Positions 1 to 7,707 of a DNA stretch of 64,000 bases are shown piece after piece. Position numbers and translations under genes: made by a program. Source of the stretch: Cupidesulfovibrio sp000226255 (lineage in GTDB: Bacteria > Desulfobacterota > Desulfovibrionia > Desulfovibrionales > Desulfovibrionaceae); assembly GCF_003402415.2 (NCBI RefSeq), contig NZ_AP036014.1, forward strand, positions 62,001 to 126,000. Direction: 5' to 3'. A model generated the notes under the pieces. It did no database searches. It had not been told where the DNA came from and saw only the letters and a program-made list of their open reading frames with translations. Numbering within the stretch: the stretch's first letter is position 1; each line of letters starts with the position of its first letter.

Positions 1-113
1 TGCCCGACATTGACGGAAGCGGGCGCGGGCCGTACCACAGGCTCGGGCGCTCCGCCGGGCCTGGTCCCGTTCGCGCCCTTTCCGCAACCATCAGCATCAC
101 CCGGAGCCGTCCG

Positions 114-911
114 ATGCTCGCATACCCCCGCATAGACCCCGTGGCCATTTCCATCGGCCCGCTGCAGTTCCGCTGGTACGGGCTGATGTACCTGTTCGGT
201 TTCGTGTCCGGCTGGTGGCTGGGGCGTCGCCGTGCCGCGCAGCCGGGCAGCGGCTGGCAGCCGCAGGAAGTGGACGACATGGTCACCTGGGCCATCTTCG
301 GCGTGGTGCTGGGGGGGCGGCTGGGCTACATCCTGTTCTACGATCTGGCCTATTATGTCAGCCAGCCCGCAGCCATCCTGCAGATATGGCACGGGGGCAT
401 GTCCTTTCACGGGGGGCTGCTGGGGGTGCTGTTCGCGGTGTGGATGTACGCCCGGCGCAGCGGGCGCGACTTCATGTCCGTGGTGGATTTCGTGGCCCCG
501 CTCATTCCGCCGGGGCTGTTCTTCGGCCGCATCGGCAACTTCATCAACGGAGAACTGTGGGGCGCGCCCACCACGCTGCCGTGGGCCATGGTGTTTCCCG
601 ATGGCGGCCCCTTTCCCCGCCACCCCTCGCAATTGTACGAGGCCGCGCTGGAAGGCGTGGTGCTGTTCGCCGCCGTGTGGTGGTTCTCCGGCCGCAAGCG
701 GCCGGTGGGCGCGGTGTCCGGCCTGTTCGGCCTGCTGTATGCGGTGTTCCGCTTCGCCGTGGAATTCGTGCGCGAGCCCGATCCGCAACTGGGCTACCTG
801 GCCTTCGGCTGGCTGACCATGGGCCAGGTGCTGTGCCTGCCGCTGTTCGGCGTGGGGCTGTGGCTGTTGCTGCGCGGCCGCGCGGCGCAAGGGGACCCCT
901 CCGCCCGCTAG
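114..911 (+). CDS. lgt: Prolipoprotein diacylglyceryl transferase
   Basis: Inner-membrane enzyme that transfers the diacylglyceryl group of phosphatidylglycerol to the lipobox cysteine of prolipoproteins, the first step of lipoprotein maturation. The 265 residues match the usual Lgt length, the protein is hydrophobic throughout (about seven membrane segments), and it shows HGGLLG at residues 99-104 and the signature GRIGNFINGE at 138-147, with the conserved Arg139, Asn142 and Glu147. The ATG has GGAG six bases upstream. Likely substrates in this window are the two outer-membrane factors and the RND fusion protein, all with lipoboxes. It appears to be a single-gene unit; infA follows 270 bases later. 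The family assignment is secure. Confidence 0.97.
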   Translation: MLAYPRIDPVAISIGPLQFRWYGLMYLFGFVSGWWLGRRRAAQPGSGWQPQEVDDMVTWAIFGVVLGGRLGYILFYDLAYYVSQPAAILQIWHGGMSFHGGLLGVLFAVWMYARRSGRDFMSVVDFVAPLIPPGLFFGRIGNFINGELWGAPTTLPWAMVFPDGGPFPRHPSQLYEAALEGVVLFAAVWWFSGRKRPVGAVSGLFGLLYAVFRFAVEFVREPDPQLGYLAFGWLTMGQVLCLPLFGVGLWLLLRGRAAQGDPSAR

Positions 912-1181
912 ACACGGCGGGACGGCCCCGCCGACTACAGGATCATGCCGTCCAGGGGATCATGCGGGGGCGGTTCCGGCGTTCGGCAGGCGGGAAGGCG
1001 GCTCTTCCGCCCGTCACTCCGTCATCCCGTCAGGGCGGTCCACCTGTTTTTCCGGCGTGCGCAATGGCTCGCGAACCCTTGTGCGGCGCGGTTTTGTTGA
1101 CAAAACCAGCGTTTTGTGGAATGGCGGTGAAGCTGATTCGCCCCGCTGGAACGGGGTTCGCGAGAACGAGACGGAGGAACC

Positions 1182-1400
1182 ATGGCGAAGGAAGATGCCA
1201 TCGAGGTTGACGGCGTTGTGCAGGAAGCCCTGCCCAACGCGATGTTCCGCGTGGAGCTCGAGAATGGCCACGAAGTGCTGGCCCACATCTCCGGCAAGAT
1301 GCGCAAGTTCTACATCCGCATCCTGCCCGGCGACCGTGTGAAGGTAGAGCTTTCACCGTACGACCTCACGCGCGGCCGCATCACCTACCGCATGAAGTAA
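1182..1400 (+). CDS. infA: Translation initiation factor IF-1
   Basis: Small S1/OB-fold factor that binds the ribosomal A site during initiation. At 72 residues it has the standard bacterial IF-1 length, and the whole chain fits the family, from MAKEDAIEVDG through NGHEVLAHISGKMRK to the C-terminal RGRITYRMK. The start is fixed by a strong GGAGGAA just upstream of the ATG. A possible but weak promoter lies at 1097-1122, where TTGACA sits in the loop and right arm of a small hairpin (GGTTTTG-ttga-CAAAACC, 1090-1107). Upstream is lgt and downstream an oppositely oriented histidine kinase, so it is probably monocistronic. Confidence 0.97.
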   Translation: MAKEDAIEVDGVVQEALPNAMFRVELENGHEVLAHISGKMRKFYIRILPGDRVKVELSPYDLTRGRITYRMK

Positions 1401-1722
1401 CCTCCGCCCCACCTTCCGCTGTTCTTCCGGCCTCTCCCGCGTGCCGGAGGCGCGGCGATTCCGCACCGTCCCCCACAGCCCGTCGTTTCCGCGCCCCGCG
1501 CGGCAGTGGCGGGCTCATTGCATTGGGCGTGGCGGTCAGCTGCGCGCCATCCCTCAACGTCGGGGCCGCGTTGCGGCCATTCCGCGTAGGCGCGTCGCCT
1601 TCGCCTCCGCCCCCAATGCAAACGGGGACGCCGCGTGGCGTCCCCGTGGAATGAGGCCGGGCCGGAAAGCAATTGCCGTGATGTGTCTGCCCGTTGCCCG
1701 CCGCGAGTGGGCGGGCGCATGG
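1401..1722. other. Intergenic region between convergent infA and histidine kinase
   Basis: Apart from the hairpin at 1624-1645 I see no gene, promoter or repeat. Reading frames across it are shadows of the opposite-strand kinase extending out of the gene. Confidence 0.6.
1624..1645 (-). terminator. Hairpin terminator downstream of the histidine kinase
   Basis: Perfect 9-bp stem GGGGACGCC / GGCGTCCCC with a GCGT loop, 78 bases past the kinase stop codon. On the minus strand it is followed by GTTTGCATT, a weak T-rich tail that recurs after the dsbA hairpin in this window. Confidence 0.6.
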
Positions 1723-3693
1723 TCATGCCTTGCGCGGGGTACCGGCGGGTTCGTCCGGCACGCCGGATGCTGCCGCCGTGGCCTGTGCGTCGGGTGCGGC
1801 CTGTGCGTCCGACGCATGGAATCCGTCTGCTGCGGCATCGGGCACGGCAGCCATACCCACGCCCTCGCCGCTGTCCGCCACCTCGCCGTTCGACGCCTCG
1901 TCTTCGGGCCGGGGGGCGAGCAGCATCACGAAGAACGCGGCCCCGGTGCGGGTGGCGGCATCCAGCGGGCTTTCCACCCAGATGTCGCCGCCGTGGCTCA
2001 TGACGATGCGGCGGCAGATGGCCAGGCCCAGGCCCGCGCTGCCGTTCTTGGCGCCGTCGCCGTCGCGGTCCAGGCGGTAGAACCGCTCGAAGATGCGCTC
2101 GCGGCTCTTTTCCGGAATGCCCGGCCCCTGGTCGCTCACGCACAGGGTTACCCGGCCATCGGCGGCGGTGGCGGAAACGGCCACCCTCGTGCGTGCCGGG
2201 CTGTACTTGATGGCGTTGTCCAGCAGGTTGCGGAACACCTCCACCAGTCCGTCGCGGTCGGCCAGAACCAACAGCGGGGCGGCCCCCACGCCGTTTTCCA
2301 GCACGATCTCCTTCTGCGCGGCCACCGGTTCCAGTTCGCGCACGGTCTGGCGCAGCACCTCGGCGGCGTCCACCCCGGTCAGGGCCACCTTCTCGCCCTT
2401 GTGTTCCGAACGGGCCAGCACCAGCAGGCTGTTGACCATCTTGGTCATGTGGTTGGCGTTCTTGAGGATGGTGCGCAGGAAGGCGGACATCTGGTCGCGC
2501 GAAGAGGGCGGGGCCTCCAGCAGCGTTTCCGCGTAGCCCTTGATGCTGGTGAGCGGGGTCTTGAGCTCGTGCGAGACGTTGGCCACGAAGTCGCGCCGGA
2601 TGCGCTCCAGCTTTTCGCGCTCGCTGGTGTCGTGGAACACCAGCACCATGCGCTGGCCCGATGCGTCGCGGAAGGGCACCAGCGAAATCTCGAAGGCGCG
2701 CCCCTCGCCAAGGTCGGTCTGCATGCTCGCGCCGCGCGGGTCGGGGGCCACCAGCATCTCGTCCACCATGCGCTGCAGCTCGGGCTTCATGGTGGCCTCC
2801 AGCGGGGTTGCCCCCAGCTTGTTGCCGATGCCCGTGAACATGGCGGTGAGGGCGTGGTTCATGGATTCGATGCGTCCGGCGGCGTCCAGCACCATGACCC
2901 CTTCGTGCATGCCGTTGAACACGGCCTCCAGCCGACCCTTCTGTTCGTTCAGCTGGTGCAGGTGCTGCTCTATGTTGTGGGCCATGCCGTTGATGGCGTG
3001 GGCCAGCGGGCGCAGCTCGCGGCCGGGAATGTCGCGGATGCGTCGGCCGAATTCCCCCTGGCCGATGGCCTGCGCGGCCATGGCCATGGTCTCTATGCCG
3101 CGCAGCAGCGGCCGCGTGACCAGCAGCCCCAGCGCGCCGCTGGCCAGCAGCGAGAACAGGAAGGCCCAGACCAGCCCCTTTTCCATGCGGTCCAGGCGGT
3201 CGTGCACCACCGACAGCGGCAGGGCAAGGCGCAGGGTGCCGGGGTCCAGCCCGGCGATGCCGTCCACCTTGCGGGCGGCGTAGATCAGGTCCTTGCCCAG
3301 CGTGGCGCTGAAGCGCACGTCGGTGCCCAGCGTGCCCGCCTGGGCCAGCACCACCTCCGGGCGGCCTGCGTGGTCTTCCAGCGTGGTCAGGCGCTCGTAG
3401 GGCACGTCGGAATCCGCCATGACCCGGCCGCCCACGATGTAGGTGATGCGGATGCCCGTGCGGCGCGACATCTCCGTGACCCAGGAGTTCAGCGACTGGT
3501 ACGAGGGAAAGGCCTGGTGCTCGCGCAGCAGCCAGTACGTGGTGTCCACGTTCTCGGCGGCGCGGGCCTTGGCCTCCAGCAGCACGTCGCGGCGCAGGGT
3601 CTTGTCGAAATAGAGATAGGGCGGCAGCAGCGCCACGATCAGCAGCAGCCAGGTGCCCACGACGAGCCGTTTGCGCAGGGAGTACTGTTTCAT
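1723..3693 (-). CDS. PhoR-like membrane sensor histidine kinase
   Basis: Two-component sensor kinase of 656 residues. Visible in order: membrane segment near residues 10-28, periplasmic domain to about 173, second membrane segment 174-194, HAMP, a PAS domain about 255-360, a HisKA dimerisation helix with phospho-acceptor His375 in FVANVSHELKTPLTSIKGY, and an ATPase domain with N box (NLLDNAIKYSP), DQGPGIP and GLGLAI. The layout and H box are typical of PhoR/WalK-type kinases, but no response regulator is adjacent, so the phosphate assignment is inference. The last 60 residues are an Ala/Asp-rich tail with no recognised domain. The next gene on this strand lies upstream, 424 bases away, so it probably has its own promoter. 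Confidence 0.88.
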   Translation of the reverse strand: MKQYSLRKRLVVGTWLLLIVALLPPYLYFDKTLRRDVLLEAKARAAENVDTTYWLLREHQAFPSYQSLNSWVTEMSRRTGIRITYIVGGRVMADSDVPYERLTTLEDHAGRPEVVLAQAGTLGTDVRFSATLGKDLIYAARKVDGIAGLDPGTLRLALPLSVVHDRLDRMEKGLVWAFLFSLLASGALGLLVTRPLLRGIETMAMAAQAIGQGEFGRRIRDIPGRELRPLAHAINGMAHNIEQHLHQLNEQKGRLEAVFNGMHEGVMVLDAAGRIESMNHALTAMFTGIGNKLGATPLEATMKPELQRMVDEMLVAPDPRGASMQTDLGEGRAFEISLVPFRDASGQRMVLVFHDTSEREKLERIRRDFVANVSHELKTPLTSIKGYAETLLEAPPSSRDQMSAFLRTILKNANHMTKMVNSLLVLARSEHKGEKVALTGVDAAEVLRQTVRELEPVAAQKEIVLENGVGAAPLLVLADRDGLVEVFRNLLDNAIKYSPARTRVAVSATAADGRVTLCVSDQGPGIPEKSRERIFERFYRLDRDGDGAKNGSAGLGLAICRRIVMSHGGDIWVESPLDAATRTGAAFFVMLLAPRPEDEASNGEVADSGEGVGMAAVPDAAADGFHASDAQAAPDAQATAAASGVPDEPAGTPRKA

Positions 3694-4117
3694 CCTCTTG
3701 GTCTCGCGCGGGTTCGTGTCGTGCCCGTCACACGGATGTTACAATTCGTCGAACGTGTGTCGGGCGGCATGCGGGGACGGCCTGCCGCCAGGTCACGAAC
3801 GCCCGGTGGGGTGCCCGCTGTCCGGTGTGGTGTCGGGTTCCCGGGTCGGGCCGCCGACCCGTTCGCGACGGTGAAAGGCGGCACGGTGTTCCGGCGCGCC
3901 TGGCCAGGCCATTCCGGGCCATGTGGATGGACGCGTCCGAGGCAGTCCGGCAGGGGCGGCACTGCGCCGTGGCCCACGAGGGACCATCCATGCAGAATGC
4001 GCGAGATGCCCCGGCGTTGCAAGTCGATTGGCGCATCCGGGCAACGCGGCGGCGCGGCCCCCTGTCGCGCGGAAAGGGCCGCCCGGCCCGGAAGCGAAGC
4101 CGAGGCCCCGCGTCCGG
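3694..4117. other. Intergenic region upstream of the histidine kinase
   Basis: No gene with a ribosome-binding site or family resemblance is visible. It must hold the kinase promoter and the 3' end of the upstream regulator transcript, but I cannot point to a convincing -35/-10 pair or terminator. Confidence 0.5.
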
Positions 4118-5314
4118 CTAGCCCTGCACGGCGCGCAGGAATCCGTAGATTTCCGTGGGGTGGGCCTCCACGCCGTTGGCGATGTAGCGGCGCACCACGG
4201 CCACCTGGTTGCCGCGCGGGGTGACCGATTCGTCCACCAGCAGCACCACGTCGTAGGGTTCGGCGGCCTGGGGCTGTTCCAGGGTCAGCCACCAGCCGCC
4301 ATCCTCGGCTGTTTCGCCGCGCAGGGCGTAGTGGTCCGGCGGCTGGAAGGCGAAGGCCAGCATGGCCTTCAGGTCGTTGATGCAGAAGCGGCCGCGCGCC
4401 CGCCCGGCCACGCCCAGGAATTCGCCCTGGGGCGACTGCACCACCAGCGGCAGGGCCAGCAGGTGGCGGGGCGGGTCTTGCTGTGCGGGGTAAGATGCCT
4501 CGGGTGCGTCGAGGGAGTTTGGGGCGCCGGGGGCGGGTGCGGCCATGCCGCCAGGGAAGGGCACGACCCGGCCGCCGGAACTGGCAGGGTTGGCGGCAGT
4601 GGCGGGGCCGTCCCCGCGGGCGTGGTCGACCCCGGTGGATTCGGCGGTCGGATCGCCGGAACCGGCTTCCGCTTGCGGCGTTGCGGGCGTGCCGGACGTT
4701 GTGGGCGCGCCGGGTTCGGTGGGCGCGGAAATCGCCGGGGCCACGGGCGCACCCTGCGCCGCATCGGCGGATAGGGCGCGTAGCAGCGCCTCGAACCGTG
4801 CCGCCAGGGTCTGCGCCTCGTCCAGCCAGGCGGGGCGGCCGAGCGCACCTGCCACGCCTGTCGCCCCTTCGCCGCCCTGGACCAGCCCGCCAAGCAGGGT
4901 TTCGACGTGCTGCACCCGTTTCAGGATGGCGTTCTGCTGTTGGGTCAGCCCCACCATGCTCTTGGCCAGGTTGCTCACGGCCAGGGTGAAGTCCTGCGGC
5001 AGTTCCACGCGCGCGGGCTGCGGCGGGGCGGCGGGCTCGTCGCCGTCGTCCTGCCCCTGGGCGGGGGCTTCCGGCGCTATCCACGCGAATTCGGAGGCCA
5101 GGCGGGCGCGCACCTCTTCCACCGACATGCCCATCTCGAACAGGTCGCGGATGCGCAGGGAAACCGCCGCCGCCTCTGCCGTGAAGCGGATGGGCTTGCC
5201 CTGGCTGGCCACCGGGATGCAGTCCGGGAACTTGCGACGGTAGCTCTTGACCGTGGTTTCGGAGACGCCCAGCATGCGGGCGAGGTCGCGGTGGGTGAGG
5301 TTGCCTTCGGTCAT
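4118..5314 (-). CDS. MerR-like helix-turn-helix protein with disordered linker
   Basis: Probable transcription regulator of 398 residues. Residues 1-70 form a MerR-type winged helix (HRDLARMLGVSETTVKSYRR, then GKPIRFTAEAA and an MSVEEVRARL helix). A helical segment around 108-150 could be a coiled coil, followed by roughly 120 residues of Ala/Pro/Gly/Thr-rich linker, and a C-terminal domain of about 110 residues that I do not recognise (from LLALPLVVQSPQGEF to EIYGFLRAVQG). MerR-type cysteine or drug-binding signatures are not evident. The start uses an AGGATCACC upstream of ATG. It is followed on the same strand by the PhoR-like kinase after a 424-base gap, too far to assume an operon. The effector and target are unknown. 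Confidence 0.75.
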   Translation of the reverse strand: MTEGNLTHRDLARMLGVSETTVKSYRRKFPDCIPVASQGKPIRFTAEAAAVSLRIRDLFEMGMSVEEVRARLASEFAWIAPEAPAQGQDDGDEPAAPPQPARVELPQDFTLAVSNLAKSMVGLTQQQNAILKRVQHVETLLGGLVQGGEGATGVAGALGRPAWLDEAQTLAARFEALLRALSADAAQGAPVAPAISAPTEPGAPTTSGTPATPQAEAGSGDPTAESTGVDHARGDGPATAANPASSGGRVVPFPGGMAAPAPGAPNSLDAPEASYPAQQDPPRHLLALPLVVQSPQGEFLGVAGRARGRFCINDLKAMLAFAFQPPDHYALRGETAEDGGWWLTLEQPQAAEPYDVVLLVDESVTPRGNQVAVVRRYIANGVEAHPTEIYGFLRAVQG

Positions 5315-5711
5315 GGTGATCCTTTGGTGTGTCTCTGGTCGTGCGAAGCCGTGGGGATGCGCGCCCGTGTCCTGAGGTCGCGGCGGGGGGCATGGGCGGC
5401 GTGGCGCGGGTGCGCGTCGCGGTGTTGTGTGCTAGGCTGGAAATGCCCGCAAAGGGTATCCGGAGGCATCGTTGGCGGAGCGCAACCGGTGGAATACACC
5501 GCCGGGACGCGCTGGCGGGACGCGCCGACAGGGGTTGAACCCCGCCGCCCGAGCGGCTATGGTGCGCGCCCGTCGCCGTCTGACGCAGCACTTGGGCAGC
5601 AGCCGGGCACAGTCGACCCGCTTTCGGGTGGGCATGCGATGCAGCCGAGCCGCGAATATCGCGTGCTTATCATACGGCTACCGGTATTTCAACCTGTAGT
5701 GGCAGGTGGTT

Positions 5712-5728
5712 CACGATGGGACATCGTG
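5712..5728. promoter_or_regulatory. Palindromic operator candidate upstream of dctP
   Basis: Perfect inverted repeat CACGATG-gga-CATCGTG, 150 bases before the dctP start. The size and symmetry suit a dimeric repressor or activator site; which protein binds is unknown. Confidence 0.4.
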
Positions 5729-5785
5729 CGCTTTCCGCAGAGTTGACGATACCGACGCGACTGCCGCCCCCTGCCGCATCCCCCC

Positions 5786-5843
5786 GGCCAGACGACCTGC
5801 CGGATGTCCGGCCAGACGTTCTGTCGGATGTTTGGCCAGACGG
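5786..5843 (+). repeat. 24-bp tandem repeat, 2.4 copies
   Basis: Units start at 5786, 5810 and 5834, each with GGCCAGACG, and the first two also share CTGYCGGATGTYY. It ends 35 bases before the dctP start. It resembles the other short-period arrays in this window rather than a regulator site. Confidence 0.6.
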
Positions 5844-5877
5844 CCGGCCCCTTCCACCGTACCGGCGAGGACCCACC

Positions 5878-6966
5878 ATGCACCGCCTTTTCCGTTGCCA
5901 CCCCCCGTTGCCGTCCGGGCTGTCCGCACATGCCGCCCCGTCCAGACCAAAACGCACGCCATCGGCCGTTGTCGCGGTCCTCGTCCTGACGCTGGCCTGC
6001 ATCGCGGCAGCCTTGTCCGGCACCGCCCGGCCCGCCCTTGCGGCCAGCGCCCCCACGGAGTTGACCCTGGCCGTGGTGACCACGCCCGGCTCGGCCCAGC
6101 ATGTCTGCGCCGAGCGGTTCCGCCAGTTGCTGGAAGAACGCTCGCGCGGGGCGTACCGCGTGGTGGTGCACCATTCCGGCACCCTGGGCACGGAGACCGA
6201 AATCCTGCAACAGCTCCAACTGGGCGGCGTGCAACTGGCCATCATCACCCTGGGCGTGCTCGACCCGTTCGTGCCCGAGGTGAAGGTGCTGGACTACCCC
6301 TTTCTGTTCCGCGACGCGGCCGAGGCCGACCGCGTGCTGGACGGGCCGACAGGCAGGGCGCTGCTGGATGCGCTGGAGCGGGTGGGCCTGAAGGGGCTGC
6401 ACTTTTCCGAGAACGGCTTCCGCCACCTGACCAACAACGTGCGCCCGGTGCGCACCGTGGACGACGTGCGCGGCCTGAAGGTCCGCGTGCTGGAATCGAC
6501 CCTGCACCGCGAACTGTGGCGCGCCCTGGGGGCCAACCCCACGCCCATGGGTTGGCCCATCTACGCGGAATTGCAGCAGGGCACCATCGACGGGCAGGAA
6601 AACCCGCTGTGGGTCATGGCGGAATACCGCATGCCCGAGGTGCAGAAACACCTTTCGCTGACCGGGCACGTCTATTCCGCCCACGCCGACCTCGCCAACC
6701 TGGCCTGGTTCAACGGCCTGCCCGAGGCCGACCGCGCGCTGGTCATGCGGTGCATGGCCGACGCCGCCGCGTACCAGCGGGCCTACAACCGCGAGAAGGA
6801 CGCAGACTACCTGCGCCGCCTGCGCGAGGCGGGCATGCAGGTGGTGGACGCGCCGGACCTGGCCTCGTTCCGCGCCCGCGCCGACGCGCTGCGCCAGGGG
6901 CCCCTGTTCGCCGAACCGCGCACCCGCGAGATGCTGGCCCGCGTGCTGGCGGCGGTGGGACGCTAG
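5878..6966 (+). CDS. dctP: TRAP transporter substrate-binding protein, DctP family
   Basis: Periplasmic solute-binding protein that delivers an organic acid to the DctQM permease. The start at 5878 is chosen because GGCGAGG lies just upstream and the product then begins with a basic, then hydrophobic signal region (AVVAVLVLTLACIAAALSG) and a cleavage site near ALAASA; an upstream in-frame ATG at 5716 has no ribosome-binding site. Family hallmarks are the HHSGTLGTETEILQQLQLG stretch, VLDYPFLFRD, and the Arg in GLKVRVLES that normally clamps the substrate carboxylate. It is 362 residues as a precursor. It starts a three-gene operon, with dctQ nine bases later. The ligand cannot be read from sequence; C4-dicarboxylates or other 2-oxo/hydroxy acids are usual for this family. 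Confidence 0.93.
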   Translation: MHRLFRCHPPLPSGLSAHAAPSRPKRTPSAVVAVLVLTLACIAAALSGTARPALAASAPTELTLAVVTTPGSAQHVCAERFRQLLEERSRGAYRVVVHHSGTLGTETEILQQLQLGGVQLAIITLGVLDPFVPEVKVLDYPFLFRDAAEADRVLDGPTGRALLDALERVGLKGLHFSENGFRHLTNNVRPVRTVDDVRGLKVRVLESTLHRELWRALGANPTPMGWPIYAELQQGTIDGQENPLWVMAEYRMPEVQKHLSLTGHVYSAHADLANLAWFNGLPEADRALVMRCMADAAAYQRAYNREKDADYLRRLREAGMQVVDAPDLASFRARADALRQGPLFAEPRTREMLARVLAAVGR

Positions 6967-6974
6967 GGGCGAGC

Positions 6975-7706
6975 ATGGGGGCCGCGTTGTCGCCCGCACC
7001 CCCCGGTTCCGGCGGTCCTGCCGGTCCTGCCGGACCTGCCGGAACTGCCGGACCCGCCGCCGCGCGCCTGCTCTTCGTCGTGGCCGACCGCTGCGACGCG
7101 CTGGCCCGCCTGTGGCTGTCCGTGGCCACCCTGGCCATGGCCGGGCTGCTCACCGCGCAGGTCATCTTTCGCTACGCGTTCAACCATTCGCTGTTCTGGT
7201 CCGAGGAGTTGGGCCGCGCCCTGCTGGTGCAGCTGACCTTCATCGGGGCGTCGGTAGCATGGCGCGGCCGTGCGCACATCGGCATGGACGCGCTGGTGGC
7301 GCGCCTTTCGCCGCAATGGGCGTGGCGGGCGCGGCTGCTGGTGCTGTGCGTGTGCTGCGCGTTCTTCGGGGCCGTGGCCTGGCACGGCGCGCGGTTCACC
7401 CTGTTCCTGCTGCCGCAGCAAACGGCGGCACTGGGCGTGTCGCGCGCCGTGGTCTTCGCGGCCGTGCCCGTGGGCGGGGCGCTGCTGACCTTGCACGCAC
7501 TGGCGGACCTGTTGTCTCATCTGTGGCCCGGTGCGGCCAGCTCTGAAGGATGTGGGGTTCCAAGGGGCGATAGCCCCTTGGCCGCCGGAGGCACCCAAAA
7601 CGCAGGCATTGAGAGCAGCCTGAGGGGTGATCGCGGTGCCAGGTTGGCCGCCGCGCCGCCTTTCGGGGCCACAGCCGCAGACACCACCACGCCGGAGGGC
7701 CGCTGA
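6975..7706 (+). CDS. dctQ: TRAP transporter small permease, DctQ family
   Basis: Four-helix inner-membrane subunit of the TRAP carrier, pairing with DctM. The ATG lies eight bases after the dctP stop. The core (LWLSVATLAMAGLLTAQVIF, FNHSLFWSEELGRALLVQLTF, GMDALVARL, ALLTLHALADLL) is a standard DctQ. Both ends are odd. The N-terminus is preceded by a Gly-Pro-Ala tract encoded by five 9-bp repeats (7011-7055). The C-terminus runs about 50 residues beyond the last helix because a REP-like element (7554-7592) lies inside the frame. At 243 residues it is longer than typical DctQ proteins (about 160-190). Translation is coupled to dctM, whose ATG starts one base after the stop. Confidence 0.9.
   Translation: MGAALSPAPPGSGGPAGPAGPAGTAGPAAARLLFVVADRCDALARLWLSVATLAMAGLLTAQVIFRYAFNHSLFWSEELGRALLVQLTFIGASVAWRGRAHIGMDALVARLSPQWAWRARLLVLCVCCAFFGAVAWHGARFTLFLLPQQTAALGVSRAVVFAAVPVGGALLTLHALADLLSHLWPGAASSEGCGVPRGDSPLAAGGTQNAGIESSLRGDRGARLAAAPPFGATAADTTTPEGR
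7011..7055 (+). repeat. 9-bp tandem repeat in the dctQ N-terminus
   Basis: Five units of consensus GCCGGWCCT (7011, 7020, 7029, 7038, 7047). They encode a collagen-like Gly-Pro-Ala run before the first membrane helix. The period is a multiple of three, so copy change would keep frame. Confidence 0.7.
7554..7592 (+). repeat. REP-like palindromic repeat, copy A, inside dctQ
   Basis: 39 bases containing the stem CCAAGGGGC-gata-GCCCCTTGG, flanked by GGGGTT on the left and CCGCCGGAGGC on the right. An inverted second copy at 25239-25277 differs only in three of the four loop positions. Here it is translated as the start of the extra DctQ tail. Confidence 0.8.
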
Positions 7707-7707
7707 C

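Larger units (their letters stand above)
5315..5877. other. Divergent intergenic region before the TRAP operon
   Basis: Separates the MerR-like gene from dctP. It holds a 7-3-7 palindrome (5712-5728) and a 24-bp tandem repeat just before the dctP ribosome-binding site (5786-5843), described separately. A longer in-frame start for dctP exists at 5716 but overlaps these elements and lacks a ribosome-binding site. Confidence 0.6.

Noticed and set aside
5524..5540. GGGGTTGAACCCC as a tRNA T-arm
   Set aside because: No acceptor stem, anticodon arm or D-arm can be built around it; it is a chance palindrome.
5716..5877. Upstream in-frame start for dctP
   Set aside because: It would translate a tandem repeat and push the signal peptide 54 residues into the chain; the ATG at 5878 has a proper ribosome-binding site.
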